Positions 46,601-57,144 of a DNA stretch of 64,000 nucleotides are shown piece by piece. The notes beneath the pieces are model-generated. The model saw only the letters and a program-made list of their open reading frames with translations. It was not told where the DNA came from and made no database searches. Numbering within the stretch: the first letter of the stretch is position 1; every line of letters starts with the position of its first letter. The DNA is from Mesorhabditis belari. Taxonomy: Eukaryota > Nematoda > Chromadorea > Rhabditida > Rhabditidae. The stretch covers positions 633,565 to 697,564 of the forward strand of contig CAUEEP010000758.1 in the NCBI GenBank assembly GCA_958450365.1, written 5' to 3'. Position numbers and translations under genes: made by a program.

Positions 46601-49600
46601 GACGAGGGGAATTTGTGAAGACAAAGCAAAAAAAACTGGGGAATTTTGAATTCCTCAGTTTGACTGGGGAATTTTGAATTCCTCAGTTTGACTGGGGAAT
46701 TTTGAATTCCTCAGTTTGAAAACGGATGGTCTAAAGTTTATCAAAAAGCTTGGCTAGTTTGAAAACTGATTTTTTTGAATAAAGAAAGAAAATTTTTGAC
46801 TTTTTGTTAAAAAAAAAGAAGAATTTTTAATGATCTTTAATCTTAAAATCATAATTACTTTAATACTTGAATAAGTTGAATTTGAAAGATGGAAAGTATG
46901 CTGATTTTTTTGTCGGTTTACAATCCGATCCGATTTCCGGAAATCGGGGCAAGAAAAAAATGAAAATATGTGTAAAAATCACGAAAAATTTGGTTGATAA
47001 GAGTGAGTAATGCTTTACGGAAACACTGCACAAGAGAAAGAAGGAAAGAAAAGGGGGGAGAAATTAGAAATGCTTAGAAATTGATAGCTTTAAAGTTTGT
47101 AGATTGTTTAGTTTCTTAATTATTCCAATCCGATCTTAATTCCAGGTTACGCCTATTATGGAGAGTATCCATTGGCTTTTGCTGCTTGCTTTGGGAACAA
47201 AGATATCTATGAGTAATGCTTTACGGAAACACTGCACATTTTCCCCGTGGCTAGATTTAAAGCCGCAATTTTCGTCAATTGATTTGACTGCTCTGTGATT
47301 CTTTCTTGAGGTATCCATTTATCTTTTGGGTGTGTTTTGAGTGGTGTCCCGGGTAATTATTGTGATTTTGTCTTGTCGCTATTCAACTGAATAAAGCATA
47401 TATATATATGTTGTGTCCGATTTAGATTGAATCTAAATCGGACGTCCGATTTAGATTGAACTTATCGCGGACGTCCGATTTAGATTACAGTCTATATCGG
47501 ACGACTCAATCTAAATCGGACGTCTTATATAGATTGAACAATAATATAAACATGTTTAGTATATGTTCTTAAGCGTTTTCTGTAGTTTTCTGCATTTTCA
47601 AAGGTCTTTTATTGATTATTTCATAGTTGGGTTTTCTTTTCAGAAAAAGACAGTAACAGACCTTTGAAAAATATATATAAGTCGGACTAAATCGGACGGA
47701 AATCTAAATCGGACACAACATATATATATATATATATAGTAGATCGCTAGAGATGGTATAAACTTGGATTACGGTAGATGAGCTGAGCTGAGATGGGTTT
47801 TTCTAAAAACTCACCCATCCATTGGATCATCGCGGGATGAGTGAAACCGTGCGCCTGACGATGATGGGCCAGTTGACGATGAGCGAGAGGACATTGAGTC
47901 CTCGGAACCGGCACGAGGTGCAGGGATCTAGACATATTGAAATTTCTATTGAAATTAAATATTTCATTTGCAAACTTCTTCCTACAGTACTCGTTTTTCT
48001 AAAAAATCTCCCTTTCTTTGGCCATTGCGGTGAAAATGCCTGTACAGACAGACAGACAAACAAACAAGCACACTTTTATATAGAGTAGATCGCTCGCTTT
48101 CTCTTTTATGAAATCTATTCACTTTTTGCATGCTTTATGAAGAGAATTAGATAAAAAGTTGGTTCAATAAAAATCAATCAATCAAAAATCAATCAAAAAG
48201 TAGATTGATTCGATAAAAATAGAGAATAGATTACGGTAGAAAGAGAAAGAGGGCATGTTTTAGAAAACGAGGAGTTACTAGGCAAAGGAAAATTCTAATC
48301 TAAACCTAATTCCATCTTCGTTTTCTTCGTTTCTTGGCCGATTACTTTAAAATTTTGTCTATAAGCTGAAAATCTCGGATTTTCTATTCAAAATTTCAAA
48401 GTTCAAAGGTATCAGCGAAGAAAACGACGGTGAAATTAGGTTGAGCATGGAATTACTCGAAATATTCTACTTGAAAACTTCTTCCTACTACATTTTTACT
48501 CGATTTTCTAAATGTCACTAGGTGAACAGAGATGGAGGAGACTAATAAATAGAAAGCTATAAAGCTATAAAGCTCTAAAGCTCTAAATTTCTAAAGCTAT
48601 AAAGCTCTAAAGCTCTAAAGTTCTAAATTTCTAAAGTCCTAAAGCCCTAAAGCTCTAAAGCTCTAAAGTTTTAAAGCTCTAAATTTCTAAAGCTATAAAG
48701 CTCTGAAGCTCTAAAGCTCTAAAGCTCTAAAGCTATAAAGCTCTAAAGCTCTAAAGTTCTAAAGTTCTAAATTTCTAAAGTCCTAAAGCCCTAAAGCTCT
48801 AAAGTTCTAAAGCTCTAAAGCTCTAAAGCTCTAAAGCTCTAAAGCTCTAAAGTTCTAAAGTTCTAAAGTTCTAAAGTTCTAAATTTTCCCTTTTCTTCTT
48901 ATTCCTAGAAATTATGCTTTCGTTTTTCTAGCTGAATAATAGCGATTTTTTTTTTGAAAAGAGATTTAATCTAAAAGGCTTTAGAGGCTTCAAATCGCGA
49001 ATCGGTTTAGCGGTTTGAATCGAAAGCGTTTTGAATTTTGATTTTCTAATGATCAAGAGAGTTCATTTCGAGTATATCAGCATTTAGTTTTCAAGTTAAA
49101 ATTTGTTTTTTTAGTTTTGGGGATTGTCAAAAATGGGATGTCGAATTTAAAAACGAAAAATTGTTTACCTCAATTTTGATCTCTCGATTGACGGGCATTT
49201 CAACGATTGGCGGAGGCGTCGGCTTCAGATCCAATTGCGCGCTCATCATTTGGTGATTATTTTTGAAGAAATGAGGCAACGGAGCGGGAAGGGAAAGATT
49301 TGTGGGAAGAGTGGATGACGATGGAATTGAAGATGACGAGGAGGAGGATGGAGTGCTCGCAGTGGTCGACGGGGCGAGTGAGGGCAGCACCGGCAGAGAG
49401 GAGGCCTGCAAAAGCCGACTCATCAACATCATTTTTTCAATTCTGCTTTCAACATATCAATACTCTAGTTCAGTTTTTTGTAATTTTTCTATCCAAAAAG
49501 CCATTTCCTTTCTTTTCGTGTTTCCAGTTTAAAAGCCAACAAATAGACAAATTGAACTATCATTTATTTCAAAAGAAAAGCCAATGTTTTATGGATAACT

Positions 49601-51930
49601 TGATAATGTAGCTTAGGGGACTTTAGCTAAGAAAACCTATCTTTATATGAATAGATAAAAGAGCATAAAAAGTTTATTATATAGCGAAATTTTTAGAGAA
49701 ATTCATTCAGCCAATTTTTTTTTCCAAGAGGATTTTTAATAGATTTTTACAAAAACATCCGTTTTCTCTCTTGAATTTGCTTGAAAGTGAAACGAAATTG
49801 ACTTTAAAAGATCGGCAATTCAACAATAAACACTTTTTATTTACAGGAAACTATATCGTAAATACTGTAATAGTACCCCACCGCCCATAATGACGGTGCG
49901 GAGTGCTGCGTAGTCTAGCTTTGAACGAGTTTTTCTCGACACTGGTTTATGCTACAATGTTCGTTTAGGTAACAAAAAATAGCCCTGAATTTCAGCTATT
50001 TTTTGATACCAAAGACGCATTTTTTGAAAGTACGAGCGCTTTGAAAAAAATGAAATACTAAAAACTTTTGCGACTACGCGACTGTACGAGGGGAGTGGGG
50101 TCCAATTACAGTATTTACGGTAGGTTAATTGGTGAATTTGTTATTTTTTAAAGAAAGTACGAAAAAGAAACGAAAAACATGGGAAAAAGAGGGAAAAAGA
50201 GGGAAAAATTTAGGTGGCGGGATCGAACCCTTGAGCTACTTGAGCTACTAGGATATAAAGCTCTTAGCCAGTTAGCTATGGATTGATGAAGATCGATGTG
50301 AATAAAAAGGGTGAAAAGAGCTGTTTAAAATAGCAGTTTTTGAGCCAAGTTATCCATGAGAAAAACTTCAAATTCTGATTTATTCAATAACTAACGAATC
50401 TTTTGAGAGTTGAATTTTGAGTTGTCTAGATTATTTTGACATATTATGATTATCAGTTTATCTATCAGTTTAAATTTTAACTCGTAGTAATTTACCTGTA
50501 GAAAAGCGGGCGGTAGTTGGCTTAGCGTCGAGGTCAACGAGGCGCTTGTCTAAAAATGGAAAAGAATGGAAAAGAATGAAAAATTCTCAACAAATCTTGT
50601 TCAGTTCTTTCTCAAACCAGTCATCTAATACTGTAGCGAGGAAATGAGACTTTACAATACTTTTGACTTACCGTAGCCGAATCGACGAGACTTGACTCGT
50701 TTTTGGATAGGAGAAGGCTCGGCGCCGAACAGACTGGAGTCAACGGATTGCCGCCTAGAGCTTGCATGACAGCTTGGAGATCTCTGGAATGCTTTTCAAT
50801 AATGCAAAATTCTTTTCGGCAGCTATTTTACTTTTTTTCTTACTATTTTACTTATTTTCTTTTATTTAGGTCTAAGATTTCCTAAAAGTGAACTGCTGGA
50901 AGAGATTCTGGAAGAGGGATGAAATGCTGGAAGAGGGATGAAATGCTGGAAGAGATTCAGGATGAAAACTTTAAACTTTAACTTGAACTTCTGAAATAGT
51001 TCAAGTTAAAGTTTAAAGTTTTCTTCCAGCAGTTCACTTTTAGGAAATCTTAGACCTAAATAAAATAAAAGAAAAACTTACAATGGTGCCGTCGGGGATA
51101 AAAGCGGGCTTCGCAAGAGTTCGGATTGTGTGCTCAAGATTGGAGCGACCAAAGATGGAGAGACCAAATTCGTGTCATACTTGAAATTCTCGAGTTGTTG
51201 AATGTGACGAAGGGCATCTGGAAAAGACTTCTATGGGCTTTCATTCTAGTGGCTTTTGTACGGATTCAGTGCACGATAAAGGGTGTGTTTCAAATGTGAC
51301 GAGCACAAACTACAGATCAGTACAGTACAAAGTACAGTACAGATTGTCAATCTAACTTTAGGCTCAAAATTTCTTTGTGTTGATTGGTCGAATTTCAATA
51401 GTTTTTGTACGTATCGAGAGAGAAAGATTTTGGGCATTTAATGATATCATTTAATGGCATTTAATGGCATTTAATGATAATTCATTTAATGGCATTTAAT
51501 GGCATTTAATGGCATTTAATGGCATTTAATGATAATTCATTTAATGGCATTTAATGGCATTTAATGATATGATATGAATGATATCAATCCATTTACAAAT
51601 TTCTGCTAAATTCCTGCAAAGAGCACCAAAAAAACGAACCAATAAATCCCTGAGCGTATTGTTTTTGTGCGCTTGAAACTTCCCAGGGTTGTGGGTTGAG
51701 AATCTTTGTCGGCGTCGGGGTGGCCATTGAGAAATCTAAAAAATTTCATTGATAGACTGTAGAATTTTTTTTTTGATACAAAGTTTCTCATAAACTTTAC
51801 TATTAGCTCGTATGATTTAATCTAATTTTAATTCCAAAAAGGAAAACCCACTTTGCAGCACCGGGCTCTTCAAAATTTGCGTCAAAAGGGCATTTTGGGC
51901 GGCCGATTGTTGCAGATTGTGAGAAGTTAA
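37697..51930 (-). CDS. jun-1: c-Jun-type bZIP transcription factor (AP-1), 5' end unresolved
   Basis: Nine exons share phase: 51930-51852, 51735-51640, 51217-51082, 50783-50672, 50549-50496, 49405-49169, 47927-47815, 38670-38538, 37798-37697. [10 protein letters not shown] and [18 protein letters not shown] align with the Jun segment TPTPTQFL...FAEGFVRALAELH. A Pro/Ser-rich middle ends VNREIKIE. The DNA-binding region [18 protein letters not shown] is essentially that of Jun, including the Asn, Ala, Ala, Ser/Cys, Arg contact set, preceded by [10 protein letters not shown]. The zipper continues without gap into [16 protein letters not shown] and [11 protein letters not shown]; the second heptad leucine is Glu and the a-position Asn is Ser. 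Jun binds TRE/AP-1 sites as a homo- or heterodimer with Fos. The intron 47814-38671 is 9.1 kb and full of repeats. The first seen exon has no ATG before MATPTPT, so at least one upstream exon may be missing. Confidence 0.93.
37968..38407. mobile_element. GCGCAACTCGCC-family palindrome with expanded core
   Basis: Arms like those of 44096-44385; the core is a seven-copy array of a 32-bp unit (TTATTGAGATGTTGGTGTCA...) at about 38060-38283. It lies in the last jun intron. Confidence 0.7.
39132..39657. mobile_element. Fold-back element with CCAAAA/GGTTTT arrays in its arms
   Basis: The left arm starts CTATAAAGTAGACTTCGG and runs into CCAAAA repeats (39155-39265). The right arm has GGTTTT repeats (39525-39640) and ends CGAAGTCTACTATAAAG. 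The unique core includes GCGGCCG. In the long jun intron. Confidence 0.75.
39682..39903. mobile_element. MITE family B, copy 3
   Basis: TACCGTATTTTCTCTAGTAT at the left and the inverse at the right, in the long jun intron. Confidence 0.75.
40970..41386 (+). repeat. Pair of tRNA-like units within inverted ends
   Basis: Two copies of TGTAATGGTTAGCACAGTTG units (41054-41120, 41299-41370) preceded by CTCCCT...AAGTAACGGAGA-like sequence. The outer flanks (40975-41025 and 41335-41385) are inverted copies of one another. In the long jun intron. Confidence 0.6.
41686..41855. repeat. Minisatellite GAAGCTAGAG
   Basis: About 17 copies of a 10-bp unit in the long jun intron. Confidence 0.85.
42240..42450. 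repeat. Polypyrimidine tract
   Basis: CT-rich low-complexity DNA; overlapping open frames here are not coding. Confidence 0.55.
43045..43192. repeat. AAAGTT/AAGTTC hexamer array
   Basis: Runs of TTAAAG and TTCAAG hexamers. Confidence 0.75.
44096..44385. mobile_element. GCGCAACTCGCC-family palindrome
   Basis: GGTAGGCTACTTT at the left and AAAGTAGCCTATCC at the right; palindromic interior around AATCATAAAGATT. In the long jun intron. Confidence 0.75.
45246..45665. repeat. Minisatellite, 16-bp unit
   Basis: About 26 copies of GTTGGATTCTAGAAGA in the long jun intron. Confidence 0.85.
46639..46720. repeat. Minisatellite, 27-bp unit
   Basis: Three copies of ACTGGGGAATTTTGAATTCC plus seven bases. 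Confidence 0.8.
47146..47212 (+). pseudogene. Orphan TRPV-channel ankyrin-repeat exon fragment
   Basis: After a TTCCAG acceptor the plus strand reads [20 protein letters not shown], followed by YE and then GTAATG or an in-frame TAA. This matches the ankyrin-repeat segment of TRPV-type channels (TRPV5/6 have YYGEHPLSFAAC at this place; nematode OSM-9/OCR channels are the likely source). No neighbouring TRPV exon is found on either side, and the fragment sits inside the long jun intron. The sequence directly after it also occurs near 47005 (TAATGCTTTACGGAAACACT), so a repeat abuts it. A duplicated or captured exon is the best reading. Confidence 0.55.
47403..47730. mobile_element. Element with ATATATGTTGTGTCCGATTT ends
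   Basis: Inverted ends plus internal repeats of GACGTCCGATTTAGATT, flanked by TA runs. In the long jun intron, next to the exon 47927-47815. Confidence 0.7.
48550..48885. repeat. CTCTAAAG octamer array
   Basis: About 40 copies of CTCTAAAG variants between two jun exons. Confidence 0.85.
49485..50175. mobile_element. Diverged relative of the 1732-2250 element, interrupted
   Basis: Shares blocks with 1732-2250 in the same order (AAGCCAACAAAT, GAGAAATTCATTCAGCCAAT, TTGAATTTGCTTGAAAGTGA, GTGAATTTGTTA) but lacks the 17-bp ends. It is split by family A copy 4. Confidence 0.65.
49854..50122. mobile_element. Palindromic MITE family A, copy 4
   Basis: Family A element inserted at a TA inside a diverged relative of the 1732-2250 mariner MITE; the host element resumes on both sides. 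Confidence 0.8.
50212..50282 (-). pseudogene. tRNA-like relic with duplicated AGTAGCTCA
   Basis: Minus strand ATAGCTAACTGGCTAAGAGC and GGGTTCGATCCC. The variable region contains a tandem 9-bp duplication. Confidence 0.45.
50868..51062. repeat. Imperfect palindrome in a jun intron
   Basis: TAGGTCTAAGATTTCCTAAA at the left pairs with its inverse at about 51040-51060; GCTGGAAGAG repeats form the loop side. Confidence 0.65.
51426..51565. repeat. GGCATTTAAT array
   Basis: About 12 copies in a jun intron. Confidence 0.8.
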
Positions 51931-52593
51931 CTGAAAAGAAAAAATGGGATCGAAAATTGAAAAAAACTAATGTTTTCCCGGTTTTTTCATGGACTTTAGC
52001 TGTATATTTTCACAATTTTCACAATTTTCGCCTATATTTGTTCACGAGAGTTTTTCGATTTGATGAAAGAGGGAATTGAGGGGGAAAGGAAAGCGCTTGA
52101 CGAGAGTGAAAATCGATGAGAGATCTTAAAAAATCGCTTTTTTTTCATGGCTTTTTTTCATGGCTTTTTGAAGAGTTGAGTGATTCGAGAGTGGAAAAAA
52201 AACAAGTTAACTAATGAGCGAGTCGAAGAGGGGAGGGGAGAGGACAGAATAATGATCACTGGTCAACTAATGACAAGCTAGAGTTTGGCTAGATTTAGCT
52301 AAATTTTTTCGTTCGTTTTGCGGGGGTGGGACAAAAGCGATCTTTTATTTGCGCACCCGACCCAAAAGCGCACCCCCAAAAGCGCACCTTTTCAAAAGCG
52401 CACCCGACCCAAAAGCGCACCCGACCCAAAAGCGCACCCGTCCAAAAGCGCACCCGACCCAAAAGCGCACCTTTTCACTGTGGTTTTTTTGCTTTTCGCG
52501 AATCAATACAAAAGCAAAATTCCATTTTTTTTTTCCATTTTTTTCTCCAAGTGTTTCTGACGTTTTTAATCGCGTTTGCTCATTTTTTTACAA

Positions 52594-52774
52594 TGTGGCT
52601 ACTTTGAACCAAATTTTTGCGCAACTCGCCATAAATTTTGCTCATCTTTATGATTTTAGTGTCATTTTGTTGCACTTGTTGAGTTCTACAAAATGACGCC
52701 AAAATCATAAAGACTAGCCCACTTAGAAGAAAGTTATGGCGAGTTGCGCAAAAAATTTGGCACAAAGTAGCCAC
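52594..52774. mobile_element. GCGCAACTCGCC-family palindrome inside the MULE
   Basis: Ends GTGGCTACTTTG and CAAAGTAGCCAC, same interior as the 44-kb copy. It lies between the left MULE terminal repeat and the transposase ATG. Confidence 0.75.
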
Positions 52775-52826
52775 TCCTCTTTTGTGTTTTCAGTTGCAAA
52801 ACAGACAAATTGAGAGCTTCAGCACA

Positions 52827-54731
52827 ATGTCGGGAAATCCACATAAGCGGTAAGATTTTAAACAGTTTAAATTTACTTTTCTTGCATTTGTTCACTTTTA
52901 CAATCACTAGCACTTTTTCTAGGGTGCTCACCGATACGCCTCGAAGCAACAAAAACAAAAAGATCTTCTACGATGCTATGGGCTTCGAATTTCGCAAGCA
53001 CAAAGAGACGGTGAAAAAGGGACCCATTTACAGGTACTATTTAGATAGTTTTAAGTTTAAAAATTTGATTTAGATGCCTTGTAAAAAAGTGTGGAATACT
53101 TGCAAAGCTAACGGTGAATTCAAATTTGGTACAATGCGAAGGTATGCATAATCATATGCCAACCAACTACGCCAAAGAGGTAAACATTTTTTTTTTGACG
53201 AATATCCTTTCTCTTTTAGATGCGTAAATTAAAGAAAGTCGTGAAACATCACGCAAAAATGGGAACACCGATTCGCCACATCGAAACAAGCGTGATCAAA
53301 GAGGCAGAAGATCATTTAAAGCCGTTTGTGAATGAAAAAGCGTTGGCGAAAGTAGCAAAACGGGTGGCAAAGAGAGCCTCCACAACAACGTGGCCTCATC
53401 CGATTGACTGCTCAACTTATGGTTGGTTGTGATTTCTTAGTAAAAGACAGTTATTTCATTAGGTGCACTGTTTGAAAGGGTTGATACATGTGCGCAGCAC
53501 CAGCAGGGTGATCACGCAGCGGTGAAAATCTACGCGCACAATGTTGGACTCGATCTATTACGAAAGGTAAGATTATTTTATGAAATCTCTGTTTAATTGA
53601 ATGTATAGAATCGTTCTTGGACGGCCGATGGCACATTTTACTCGTGTCCGGCAGACTTTGCTCAACTGTTCATCATTGGAATCCAAGTAAGTGGCAAAAG
53701 GAGTTTACTAATGTGTGTATCAATTTAGAAAGAACACCTATTCTTACCGTGTGTTTTTGCTCTGTTGAGTGGAAAGTCCGCCCAGTGCTACGAAGCAGTC
53801 TTTCGTTACATTTTGTCGGAAAATATTCCTGCACCAACAAAACTAATGACAGGTAGGTGCAGCATTTTCTTTGTTTAATGTTGCTTTGTAGACTTTGAGC
53901 GAGCGATTTTTCAAGGTTATCAGCAGGTTTATGGCGCCGGAGTCGCTCATCAGTATTGTGTGTTTCACTTTCACCAAAATATTTTACGAAATATTAAGGC
54001 AAGTTTAAAATATGTGTTATCCTTTGTAATTAACGTTGAAATTTAGAAACGTGGCCTTTCTTCTCTCGTGCAAACTCCTTTCGGCAAAGGACATCTTCAG
54101 TCAATGATGGCTCTCGCATTGGTGGAACCGCAAGAAGTGCCCGACTATTTTGACGCTGTTGTCTTGTCAGCTCACAATTCACCACCACCGCTTGGCACAA
54201 ATTTTCGGGCTGTAAAAAGTAAGTTGTACCACTTATACTACTAAAATTTTGTTTTTTCGTTTTTATTTTAGTTTTAGAGTTTTTCGCCTTTATTGAAAAG
54301 AACTATGTCGGAAAATGTCAGCACGGACCAAATGGAGCCTTTCGCCAGCCTGCGACGTTTGATGTGGAGAAATGGAGCGTTTATTCCCGTGTGCTTCAAT
54401 CAGAACAACTCGGGAATTCAACACATGAATCGTTCAACTCGTTGCTAAAGGTATTTTGTTGATTCAAGCTTTTTTATTCGTTTTTTAGATTGGCCCAAAG
54501 AACCCACATCCAAGCTTCACTGTTTGTCGCCTTTTTAAAGAAATGTCAAATGCTATCAACAGGCTAAAACTTGCCAATGGACGAAATCTCTCGCTTGGTC
54601 AGTTGTATCCTCAAACTAATCGTGTTGTTCATCGTCAGAATCTTAGGTTTCATGCTGTACTTAATGGTAGAAATAATGTGTCTCATGTTCAACATTTATC
54701 TCAACTCTTGCCTCATATTGTTTCTCGGTAA
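52827..54731 (+). CDS. MULE transposase with FLYWCH-type zinc finger
   Basis: Eleven exons (52827-52849, 52923-53033, 53074-53179, 53220-53421, 53463-53566, 53609-53686, 53729-53852, 53892-53998, 54047-54218, 54272-54450, 54489-54731) give an unbroken 482-residue protein. Residues about 20-80 form a FLYWCH-like finger (YRC-x4-C ... GMHNH) for terminal-repeat binding. The MULE catalytic core follows: first Asp in SWTADGTF, second Asp in LMTDFERA, a CVFHFH motif, and a likely catalytic Glu in NSTHESFNS. Exon 8 ends in a GC donor (AAG/gcaagt). No frameshift or stop interrupts it, so the protein could be functional. It would excise and integrate this element and, by shared termini, mobilise the short copies at 28188 and 35150. 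AATAAA at 54914 is a plausible polyadenylation signal inside the right terminal repeat. Confidence 0.93.
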
Positions 54732-55231
54732 TGTTGCCATGTTTTTAAGTTGTGTTATTGTTACTTTTGTCTGTTTTATGTCGTTGTTTTACTGCTAAAT
54801 GTTTTACTGTTAAATGGTTAGGTTGTTATTGAAGGTATAAAGAAGCAAAAGTACAATTAGAAGTTCATTTTTGGCACCGGAAACAAAATACATTAGTCTA
54901 ATAATCATGGGAAAATAAATTTGGAATTTTTGGTTTTGTATTGATTTGCAAAAAGCCAAAAAAACAACAGTGAAAAGGTGCGCTTTTGGGACGGGTGCGC
55001 TTTTGGGTCGGGTGCGCTTTTGAAAAGGTGCGCTTTTGGGCGGGTGCGCTTTTGGGTCGAGTGCGCTTTTGGGGGTGCGCTTTTGGGTCGGGTGCGCAAA
55101 TAAAAGATCGCTTTTGTCCCACCCCCGTTTTGCTGGTACTTTAAGTGAGTCTTGTAGCCACAAGAATATCCTTTGGAGAATTGATCCTTTGGAATGATTG
55201 AAAAATTTGGGTATAGTAACGCTGAAAACTC

Positions 55232-55755
55232 GCCGCCTAGTCGCTGGACGCCTAGTCGCTGGACGCCTAGTCGCTGGACGCCTAGTCGCTGGACGCCTAG
55301 TCGCTGGACGCCTAGTCGCTGGACGCCTAGTCGCTGGACGCCTAGTCGCTGGACGCCTAGTCGCTGGACGCCTAGTCGCTGGACGCCTAGTCGCTGGACG
55401 CCTAGTCGCTGGACGCCTAGTCGCTGGACGCCTAGTCGCTGGACGCCTAGTCGCTGGACGCCTAGTCGCTGGACGCCTAGTCGCTGGACGCCTAGTCGCT
55501 GGACGCCTAGTCGCTGGACGCCTAGTCGCTGGACGCCTAGTCGCTGGACGCCTAGTCGCTGGACGCCTAGTCGCTGGACGCCTAGTCGCTGGACGCCTAG
55601 TCGCTGGACGCCTAGTCGCTGGACGCCTAGTCGCTGGACGCCTAGTCGCTGGACGCCTAGTCGCTGGACGCCTAGTCGCTGGACGCCTAGTCGCTGGACG
55701 CCTAGTCGCTGGACGCCTAGTCGCTGGACGCCTAGTCGCTGGACGCCTAGTCGCG
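55232..55755. repeat. Near-perfect 15-bp minisatellite next to the MULE
   Basis: 33 identical copies of GGACGCCTAGTCGCT (55246-55740) with partial copies at both ends, starting about 105 bp beyond the transposon. Four of six frames stay open through it, which explains the long false proteins here. Confidence 0.95.
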
Positions 55756-56326
55756 CACCGCTCATTTGCCCGATCCATGCCAGAGGCCAGAAGGAACCCT
55801 ATCTATCTCGAGCCTGTGCCAGAAGACGAGCGATTGTGCCCGCGCACAAAGAACACCCGGCCCCTCACGGGGTTTTCTCTTTTTTCTCTGGAAATGTTTC
55901 CCCAAAGTTTTACTGTTAGAAAATTTATGCCAAAGGCTTTCTGTGTCGTAGAACCTATTGACAGAGCTTATTTTAGTCTTTTCTTTTCAGCTTTGATGAC
56001 TTATCAGTGATTGCTTTCAATCCCGTTTCCCTCTCCTATCGCTCAACCCTTTGCACTAATAAAAATAAAAATTCGTTCTTTTTATGACTGAATCATTTCA
56101 ATTCTCTCGTAAACAACACCTTAAAAATTTTTTTGGATAAAGCAAAGAATAAGAGTTCTTTTACACAATAACAGAAGTCAAAAATGATCTTGTAATAGAG
56201 CAGGTGCTTTTGAAAGTTTTTTCTTTAAAGCGAAAGCAAAAACTTGTAATTTAATCGAACAAAATGAATCATTTCGATTCTCTCGTAAACAACACCAAAA
56301 AAACTAAAAAAAAAAGCCTCCAAAAA

Positions 56327-57144
56327 AGCTATCGTAACCTACAGAGTGACCACGAATTACCGCAACAACTTTTTGGAAGAGTATCTGGGAAATGTCTAGT
56401 TTATTTCAAAAGTGGCAAGTGTTATACAGAGAATTGTAGGCCTAATTCTCGGCAACATTTATCTACCAAAAACATCCCGATTCGACTTGTACAACTCATT
56501 TAACAAGCGCTTGAATGAGCGCTAGTCGACAATCTGTCATTTGGCCACTTTTCTCTATGAAAAATTGTTAAGAAAAGCTTTTCAATATTTCTTCAATGCA
56601 AAAATAGTATCTAATAGTGTTTAATATCACTTAATAACATTAGGAATCACACTTAAATGTTAATTTTGGCTGGACTGGCGTAACCAAATGTCAAGTTGAT
56701 GTCAAGCTCCTTTTGGAGGAGCAGGAAAAATTGAGTATTTTCGATATCTCGTTATATCAGCTGTTCTGGCGCTATGAATTTGTTGAAAACATTTTTTTTT
56801 TGAACAAAATTACCACAAATTTGACTGAGAAAAACTTTTCCGAATGAAGCTTTTTCATGTAGAAAAGTGGCCAAATGAAATGATTCGCCGGAGAGATTTG
56901 AAATGATTCCATCCATCGCCAAATGACAGATTCCATGTCGACTAGCGCTCATTCAAGCGCTTGTTAAATGAGTTGTACAAGTCGAATCGGGATGTTTTTC
57001 GTAGATAAATGTTGCCGAGAATTAGGCCTACAATTCTCTGTATAACACTTGCCACTTTTGAAATAAATTAGACATTTCCCAGATACTCTTCCAAAAAGTT
57101 GTTGCGGTAATTCTTGGTCACTCTGTAGGTTACGATAGCTTTTT
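56327..57144. mobile_element. Large palindrome related to 32530-33560
   Basis: Arms of about 240-270 bp start at GCTATCGTAACCTACAGAGT and end with its inverse. They contain ACAACTCATTTAACAAGCGC, the counterpart of the 32.6-kb block. Confidence 0.8.

Larger units (their letters stand above)
52322..55126 (+). mobile_element. Complete Mutator-like (MULE) DNA transposon
   Basis: Termini GGGGGTGGGACAAAAGCGAT (left) and its reverse complement (right) begin inverted repeats of about 200 bp (52322-52535 and 54905-55126). The first 60 or so bases agree exactly, and the rest is built from shuffled copies of a 17-bp AAAAGCGCACCCGACCC unit. The flanks carry GTTTTGC on both sides (52315-52321, 55127-55133), a 7-bp target duplication. 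The element encloses one intact transposase gene and, on its 5' side, a palindromic MITE. It is probably a recent insertion and may be active. Confidence 0.9.

Noticed and set aside
55232..55755. CRISPR array
   Set aside because: Units are identical and contiguous with no spacers, and the genome is an animal nucleus.
54810..55778. Minus-strand protein of 322 residues (ATRRP repeats) and its 286-residue neighbour
   Set aside because: Translation of the 15-bp minisatellite and the MULE terminal repeat; several frames are open by chance and no conserved domain is present.
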